Positions 6,788-10,511 of a stretch of DNA of 10,511 nucleotides are shown piece by piece. Location: positions 1-10,511 of the forward strand of contig DYIG01000008.1 in the NCBI GenBank assembly GCA_020723725.1. The letters are read 5' to 3'. Under the pieces are notes generated by a model that was not told the DNA's origin, ran no database searches, and was given only the letters and a program-made list of their open reading frames with translations. The position numbers and the translations under genes were made by a program. Origin of the DNA: Thermaerobacter marianensis (GTDB lineage Bacteria; Bacillota; Sulfobacillia; DYIH01; DYIG01). Every line of letters starts with the position of its first letter. Within the stretch, counting starts at the first letter, position 1.

Positions 6788-7281
6788 ACCCGTTGCACCC
6801 CTGCTCTGCGTATTACCTTGCCGTTATAGGCGAACCCGGCAAAACGCACCAGAACCGGGTCACCGGCAGAGATGGTTTCCTGACCAAGCGGTTCATGCCT
6901 TGCGGGGTCAAACTGTTCCCTGCTACCCGGTTCAGATATGGCCTCCAGCCCGTTGTCCATGAGGATTCGAACCAAGCGCCCGGATGTCGCTATAACGTCC
7001 CGGGGTTCCAGGGTTCTGCCCTCCTTCTCATGGAGGTGGATCTGTGTAAGGATTTGTGCGGCGGGAGAGGCCAGTTCCTCCATGAGCGCCTCCAGGCGTG
7101 CTTCCAGAACCCCGCGAGCCTTCTGGTCTTCACGGGTACGCAACCTAAACAGCTCGTCCTTCAGTTGTCTGATCTCTTCTTCACGCCTATCGAGATCCAG
7201 CCTCAACCCCTGAATATCACTCTTAAGGTCGAGTTCAGCCTTGCTACGCGAATAAAAAAGCCCTCTCAGCCACGTTAACAT
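6781..7281 (-). CDS. GrpE-like nucleotide exchange factor
   Basis: A 166-residue GrpE-type protein, expected to release ADP from the neighbouring Hsp70-like protein. Residues about 13-75 are a long charged coiled coil (KSDIQGLRLDLDRREEEIRQ and following), the dimerising stalk of GrpE. The C-terminal part carries the beta domain: DNGLEAIS, then FDPARHEPLG, GDPVLVRF and GKVIRRAGVQRV, in the same order as in GrpE. Its N-terminal acidic extension is missing, so it is shorter than the usual 190-200 residues. The ATG at 7281 shares bases with the WD40 stop as TGATG and has GGGAGAG upstream. The frame is open further upstream to 7482, but that part overlaps the WD40 gene and has no GrpE features. 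Its stop is fused into the Hsp70 ribosome site. The fold assignment is strong although overall similarity is moderate. Confidence 0.85.
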   Translation of the reverse strand: MLTWLRGLFYSRSKAELDLKSDIQGLRLDLDRREEEIRQLKDELFRLRTREDQKARGVLEARLEALMEELASPAAQILTQIHLHEKEGRTLEPRDVIATSGRLVRILMDNGLEAISEPGSREQFDPARHEPLGQETISAGDPVLVRFAGFAYNGKVIRRAGVQRVG

Positions 7282-9347
7282 CAGAGCCCACTCTCCCGTG
7301 GCGGTTCCACAATAGTGGTTTCTTCTATCTCGATATCGAATTCCCCTACATTGATGCGTTCCGGGACATCTTCTATCTCTATGTCCCAGCGCTTCCGTAG
7401 GTCCCATAGCCCCTTGAGCACTTCCAGCTTTGTTCTTTGGCTTGGGAATGAATCGTCGTCCGTTAAGGACCGGTTCAGCCATTCTATATCCCAGGAATCG
7501 ATTTCGGCCAGGGGAACGTCCTGCCAGGGTTTGATCTTGAGGAGACGCACCGATCTGTCCCAGTTGGCTGTCGCCAGATACTCTCCCTGTGGAGACTGAG
7601 AGACCCTCAGGATCGGCGAGTCGTGTTCACTGCGCAGGACACATTGGCCATCCCTGGCTCTCCACATCCGGGCGGTCCGATCGAGGCTGGAGGAAACGAC
7701 ATGACGGCTGTCCGGCGTGAATAGCAGCCCGGTCACCTCGCCATCATGGGATGCGCTCCAGAGGCACGAACCATCCCTGACCCGCCAAACCTTGATGGTC
7801 CCGTCTTGCCCCGCTGACGCCAGGCGTTTGCCGTCGGGGGAGAAGGAGACAAGCCGGACTTCCCCTTCGTGTCGACCGGTCCAGAGACAGGACCCGTCCT
7901 CCGTGGCCCACAGCCGCACGGTGCGGTCCGAACTGGAGGATGCCAGGTATTGGCCATCCGGGGAAACCGCGACCTCCCACACCGAGTGCTCGTGCTCGGC
8001 CTTCCAGGCTGGCTTGCCGTCGGCAACCTTCCACATGCGTACCGTACGGTCCCATCCCCCTGAAACCCAGTGCTTCGAGTCAGGGGTAAAACCCATCCCC
8101 CAAACCACGTCATCATGGTTGCGGACCCAATAACACTCGCCACTGGAAACCCGCCAAACCCTGACCGTCCTGTCCCAGCCCCCTGAGAGGACGAATTTCC
8201 CATCGGCTGAAAAAGCCACTCCCAGAACGGCGTCCGCGTGCTTGCCCACCCAAAGGCATTTCCCGTCGGAAACCTGCCACAGGCGAACGGTTCGGTCGCC
8301 GCTGCCGGTTACCAGGAGGCGACCGTCCGGGGAAAACGCCGTACCCCAGACGGAGCTGCCATGCCGCTCCATCCAAAGCGCTTCGCTATCTTCCACCCTG
8401 GTTACACGAACCGTCGCGTCGGCGCTGCCGGTGGCGAGGAGGCGGCCATCCGGGGAGAAACGGGCAGACCAGACCCAGTTGTCATGTCTGGTCGCCCAAA
8501 CATTTTTTGCCAGGAAGCAGTCGCCGTTCAGGCTTCCCGGGTTATGAGCGGCATCATGAACGGTATCCTGAACGTCAAAAGCCAGGTCTATGAGCCTTGA
8601 CAACCCCTCGCGCTCAGCCGAACCCGGGTTGGAAGCGGCGATGGCGCGTAATATAATAATACCCCATCGCACCGGTGCCGCCTCTGCCAGTCTGACGAGG
8701 TCACCCCACCTGCCCTGGGAAGTGAGGGCCTTGACGGCTATGTCCCATTCCTCATTCGTCATGCGGGAAATCCGCCGGGTTTCCCCCCCCGAAACGGAAA
8801 CACCTTCAATGTTTACGGGGTCAACAAGGAGAGACCTCAACAGGTCCGGCCTGCCAGCAGTGCGCAATGCGGCCAGGAGGCGGCGCCTGAGGTCGTCCCC
8901 TGAGGACCAATAAAACTTCTTGATCAGGGAACCGGTAAGGTCGAGGTCCTCGTAATCCTGGAGCCTTGAGGTAAGGATCAGGAAAGCAGCCCTTTTTGAT
9001 TCGTCAGCGGGAAGGTAGCGCTTTTCGGCAGACAGGGTCTCGGCCTGGTGATGGCCTTGCATGGCCAGGTCACATATGAGATCCCTGGCCAGACGGGCGG
9101 CCGGGGTGTCATCAGCGGGGGACCCGTTCCCGCTGTTCCCGGAAGAGGCGACTTGATCCAATATGTTTAAGGCGGCGGCCGCGTCCCTGGAATCGGGGAT
9201 GTGCGGCAGTGCCTCGGCCAAGAACCGCAGTGTTTCCATATCCCCCTTCAATGCGCTAAGGGATGCCAACTTAAGGGCTGACGCCCTAAACAGGCGGCCC
9301 GCCAGCGGAGTCCGGTTGGTCAGCCACGCCTTACTAAACCGCACCAA
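7281..9347 (-). CDS. Helical-repeat plus eight-repeat WD40 protein
   Basis: A 688-residue protein with no signal peptide or membrane segment. Residues 1 to about 285 look entirely helical, with short repeated helix pairs such as LRRRLLAALRTAGRPDLLRS, suggesting a HEAT/ARM-like or TPR-like solenoid, though no family is recognised. Residues 288 to about 610 hold eight WD40 repeats, each beginning with His and ending in DRTVRLW-type strands; seven repeats are exactly 41 residues. This predicts a beta-propeller, probably a protein-binding platform. The tail is acidic (DIEIEDVPERIN and following). The start is TTG 9347 or GTG 9344, just after the AAA gene stop (9349-9351), with GAGGT about eleven bases upstream. 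No enzyme motif is seen. Its place between an AAA+ ATPase and a GrpE/Hsp70 pair suggests a scaffold or client-recognition role, which is inference. Confidence 0.88.
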   Translation of the reverse strand: MVRFSKAWLTNRTPLAGRLFRASALKLASLSALKGDMETLRFLAEALPHIPDSRDAAAALNILDQVASSGNSGNGSPADDTPAARLARDLICDLAMQGHHQAETLSAEKRYLPADESKRAAFLILTSRLQDYEDLDLTGSLIKKFYWSSGDDLRRRLLAALRTAGRPDLLRSLLVDPVNIEGVSVSGGETRRISRMTNEEWDIAVKALTSQGRWGDLVRLAEAAPVRWGIIILRAIAASNPGSAEREGLSRLIDLAFDVQDTVHDAAHNPGSLNGDCFLAKNVWATRHDNWVWSARFSPDGRLLATGSADATVRVTRVEDSEALWMERHGSSVWGTAFSPDGRLLVTGSGDRTVRLWQVSDGKCLWVGKHADAVLGVAFSADGKFVLSGGWDRTVRVWRVSSGECYWVRNHDDVVWGMGFTPDSKHWVSGGWDRTVRMWKVADGKPAWKAEHEHSVWEVAVSPDGQYLASSSSDRTVRLWATEDGSCLWTGRHEGEVRLVSFSPDGKRLASAGQDGTIKVWRVRDGSCLWSASHDGEVTGLLFTPDSRHVVSSSLDRTARMWRARDGQCVLRSEHDSPILRVSQSPQGEYLATANWDRSVRLLKIKPWQDVPLAEIDSWDIEWLNRSLTDDDSFPSQRTKLEVLKGLWDLRKRWDIEIEDVPERINVGEFDIEIEETTIVEPPRESGL
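7518..8486 (-). repeat. Eight WD40-coding repeats, 123 bp period
   Basis: Within the WD40 gene, eight consecutive units encode one propeller blade each. The His that opens each of the first seven units recurs every 41 codons exactly (codons 288, 329, 370, 411, 452, 493, 534, 575), giving a 123 bp DNA period. Core words such as SPDG, DRTVR and DG-CLW recur nearly unchanged. The eighth unit is the most diverged. This is a protein-coding repeat array and not a CRISPR or satellite. Confidence 0.85.
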
Positions 9348-9348
9348 C

Positions 9349-10511
9349 CTAACGGTTGACCTCGATTTTCAATGGTACGAATTTCTGCTCCGCCTCGGCG
9401 GCCTCTTCAAACGAAGCGGAACGAGCCCTCCCTTCACTGAGCCAGTTGCGTAGAGCTTGAATAGTTTCCTTCTGTGAAATGGAGAGAGGAACCTGGCGTT
9501 TCAATGCCCTGGATATATCGTCAGTGTTGAACTCCCTTTTTTCGTTAAACGCCTCATACATGGCGTCCACTATGGCCTGTTCGACCTCTGCGCCGGTATA
9601 GCCCTCTGATTCGACGGCCAGGCGGTCCAGGTCGTAGTCCTGAGGGATACGCCTCCTCTTTTGCAGGTGAACACTCACGATTTCCCGCCGTTCCTCAAGC
9701 GTCGGCAGGTCCAAGAAGAAGATCTCGTCAAACCTGCCCTTCCGCAGGAGTTCAGGGGGAAGGTTGGCGATGTTATTGGCCGTAGCCACGACAAAAACGG
9801 GAGCGGTCTTCTCTTGCATCCAGGTAAGGATGGTGCTAAAAACCCTCTGGCTGGTGCCGGCATCACCGAACCCGAAGGCAAAAGCCTTCTCCATTTCATC
9901 GATCCAGAGAACACAGGGGGCCACGGTCTCGGCAATCCTGAGGGCGCGGCGGGTTCGCTCCTCCGATTCGCCTACCAGCGGGCCGAAAAGGGCGCCGGCA
10001 TCCAGTCGAAGCAACGGCAGGCGCCACAGGTTGCTGACCATCTTGGATGTAAGGCTCTTGCCGGTCCCCGGTATACCGATCAGGGCTATGCCCTTGGGCA
10101 GGGGGAGCCCGTAATCCCTGGCCTCCTTGGTGAAGGCCCTTTCCCTTAGACTCAACCACTGTTTAAGCACCCCCAGGCCGCCTATATCATCGGGGGTCTC
10201 ACTGGAAGGATGAAACTCCAAGGCTTCGCTCTCCCGGATAATCTGTTTCTTTTCCTGTGTCACCAGGTCGATGCCGCGGTCATCCAGCACGCCCTCAGAC
10301 ACAATGGCTTTGGCAAAAACACGCTGGGCCTGGCTGGCGGAGAGGCCCTTGGCCGCCTGAATCAGTTTTTCCTCCCCCAGGGAAGTCAGATGAACCTTCA
10401 CCCCGGGGGTGCGTGTGAGCCGATCAAGGACCTGCTTGAGTTCGTCCATCCCGGGTGGAGGGATCTCGACAACCTCCATCTCGTCACGCAATTCCTCCGG
10501 CACCTTACCGG
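9349..10511 (-). CDS. Ycf46-type AAA+ ATPase, 5' end cut by right edge
   Basis: A AAA+ ATPase very like the Ycf46 family of cyanobacteria, plastids and assorted bacteria. Counting from the GTG at 10503, Walker A GIPGTGKS is at 143-150, the stretch RLDAGALFGPLVGESEERTR at 167-186, Walker B VLWIDEMEKA at 198-207, sensor 1 VVATANNI at 238-245, and the arginine-finger region LLRKGRFDE at 252-260, followed by the lid domain with GYTGAEVEQAI. The GTG is probably not the true start: the frame is open to the edge and VPEELRDEMEVVEIPPP matches the interior of Ycf46 proteins, which are about 500 residues, so roughly 100-120 residues lie outside. It probably acts as a protein remodeller. The stop is one base before the TTG of the WD40 gene, consistent with an operon. 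The client is unknown; Ycf46 function in heterotrophs is not established. Confidence 0.9.
   Translation of the reverse strand, partial: GKVPEELRDEMEVVEIPPPGMDELKQVLDRLTRTPGVKVHLTSLGEEKLIQAAKGLSASQAQRVFAKAIVSEGVLDDRGIDLVTQEKKQIIRESEALEFHPSSETPDDIGGLGVLKQWLSLRERAFTKEARDYGLPLPKGIALIGIPGTGKSLTSKMVSNLWRLPLLRLDAGALFGPLVGESEERTRRALRIAETVAPCVLWIDEMEKAFAFGFGDAGTSQRVFSTILTWMQEKTAPVFVVATANNIANLPPELLRKGRFDEIFFLDLPTLEERREIVSVHLQKRRRIPQDYDLDRLAVESEGYTGAEVEQAIVDAMYEAFNEKREFNTDDISRALKRQVPLSISQKETIQALRNWLSEGRARSASFEEAAEAEQKFVPLKIEVNR

Larger units (their letters stand above)
3579..10511. mobile_element. Skin-like sigK intervening element, partial
   Basis: A split sigK next to an intact SpoIVCA-type recombinase is the hallmark of sigK intervening (skin) elements, which are excised from the mother-cell chromosome to rebuild sigK. 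The right-hand part of the window from the junction near 3579 to the edge would be element DNA, at least 6.9 kb. It carries the recombinase and an AAA/WD40/GrpE/Hsp70 cluster, without recognisable phage structural, replication or arsenic genes. The other end and the 5' half of sigK are predicted beyond base 10511. That all of 5173-10511 belongs to the element is inference from contiguity. Confidence 0.72.

Noticed and set aside
7282..7482. N-terminal extension of the GrpE-like protein
   Set aside because: It overlaps the 3' end of the WD40 gene in another frame and has no GrpE features. The ATG at 7281 with TGATG overlap is the better start.
7518..8486. CRISPR array or tandem satellite suggested by the regular 123 bp spacing
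   Set aside because: The whole region is one open frame encoding WD40 blades, and repeats are contiguous and diverged with no spacers.

Overview
The window reads as part of the chromosome of a spore-forming, fairly GC-rich Firmicute, most like the Desulfotomaculum/Pelotomaculum/Moorella type of anaerobic clostridia. That placement is inferred from the sporulation sigma factor and its recombinase, the YqeG-AroE neighbourhood and the overall base composition; no 16S or other marker is present. All ten supported genes lie on the minus strand and are packed with gaps of 35 bp or less or short overlaps. No RNA gene, CRISPR array, insertion sequence or convincing terminator was seen, and no stretch over 300 bases lacks a gene.

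Reading in the direction of transcription (right to left), the first block (10511-5173) is a four-gene cluster: a Ycf46-type AAA+ ATPase cut by the right edge, a helical-repeat/WD40 protein with eight propeller repeats, a GrpE-like nucleotide exchange factor, and an Hsp70-like ATPase without the C-terminal helical lid. Stops and starts touch or overlap, so these are probably one operon and one functional unit. No DnaJ is visible.

The second block is the main discovery. A 509-residue large serine recombinase (5147-3618) strongly resembles SpoIVCA, the sporulation recombinase that excises the skin element of Bacillus subtilis. It sits immediately upstream of an ORF (about 3605-3216) that is only the C-terminal half of sigma-K, starting exactly around the conserved EILMHLR segment where skin elements interrupt sigK. 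The simplest reading is that the host sigK gene is split by a skin-like element whose sigK-proximal end is at about 3575-3617, and that the recombinase and the AAA/WD40/GrpE/Hsp70 genes are element content. The 5' half of sigK is predicted beyond the right edge.

The third block (3219-1) is host chromosome downstream of sigK: a YqeG-family HAD phosphatase, shikimate dehydrogenase (aroE), a short type A24 prepilin peptidase, and chorismate synthase (aroC, cut by the left edge). aroE and aroC act in the shikimate pathway. The genes follow one another so tightly that they probably share transcripts with the sigK region, so the element may affect their expression.
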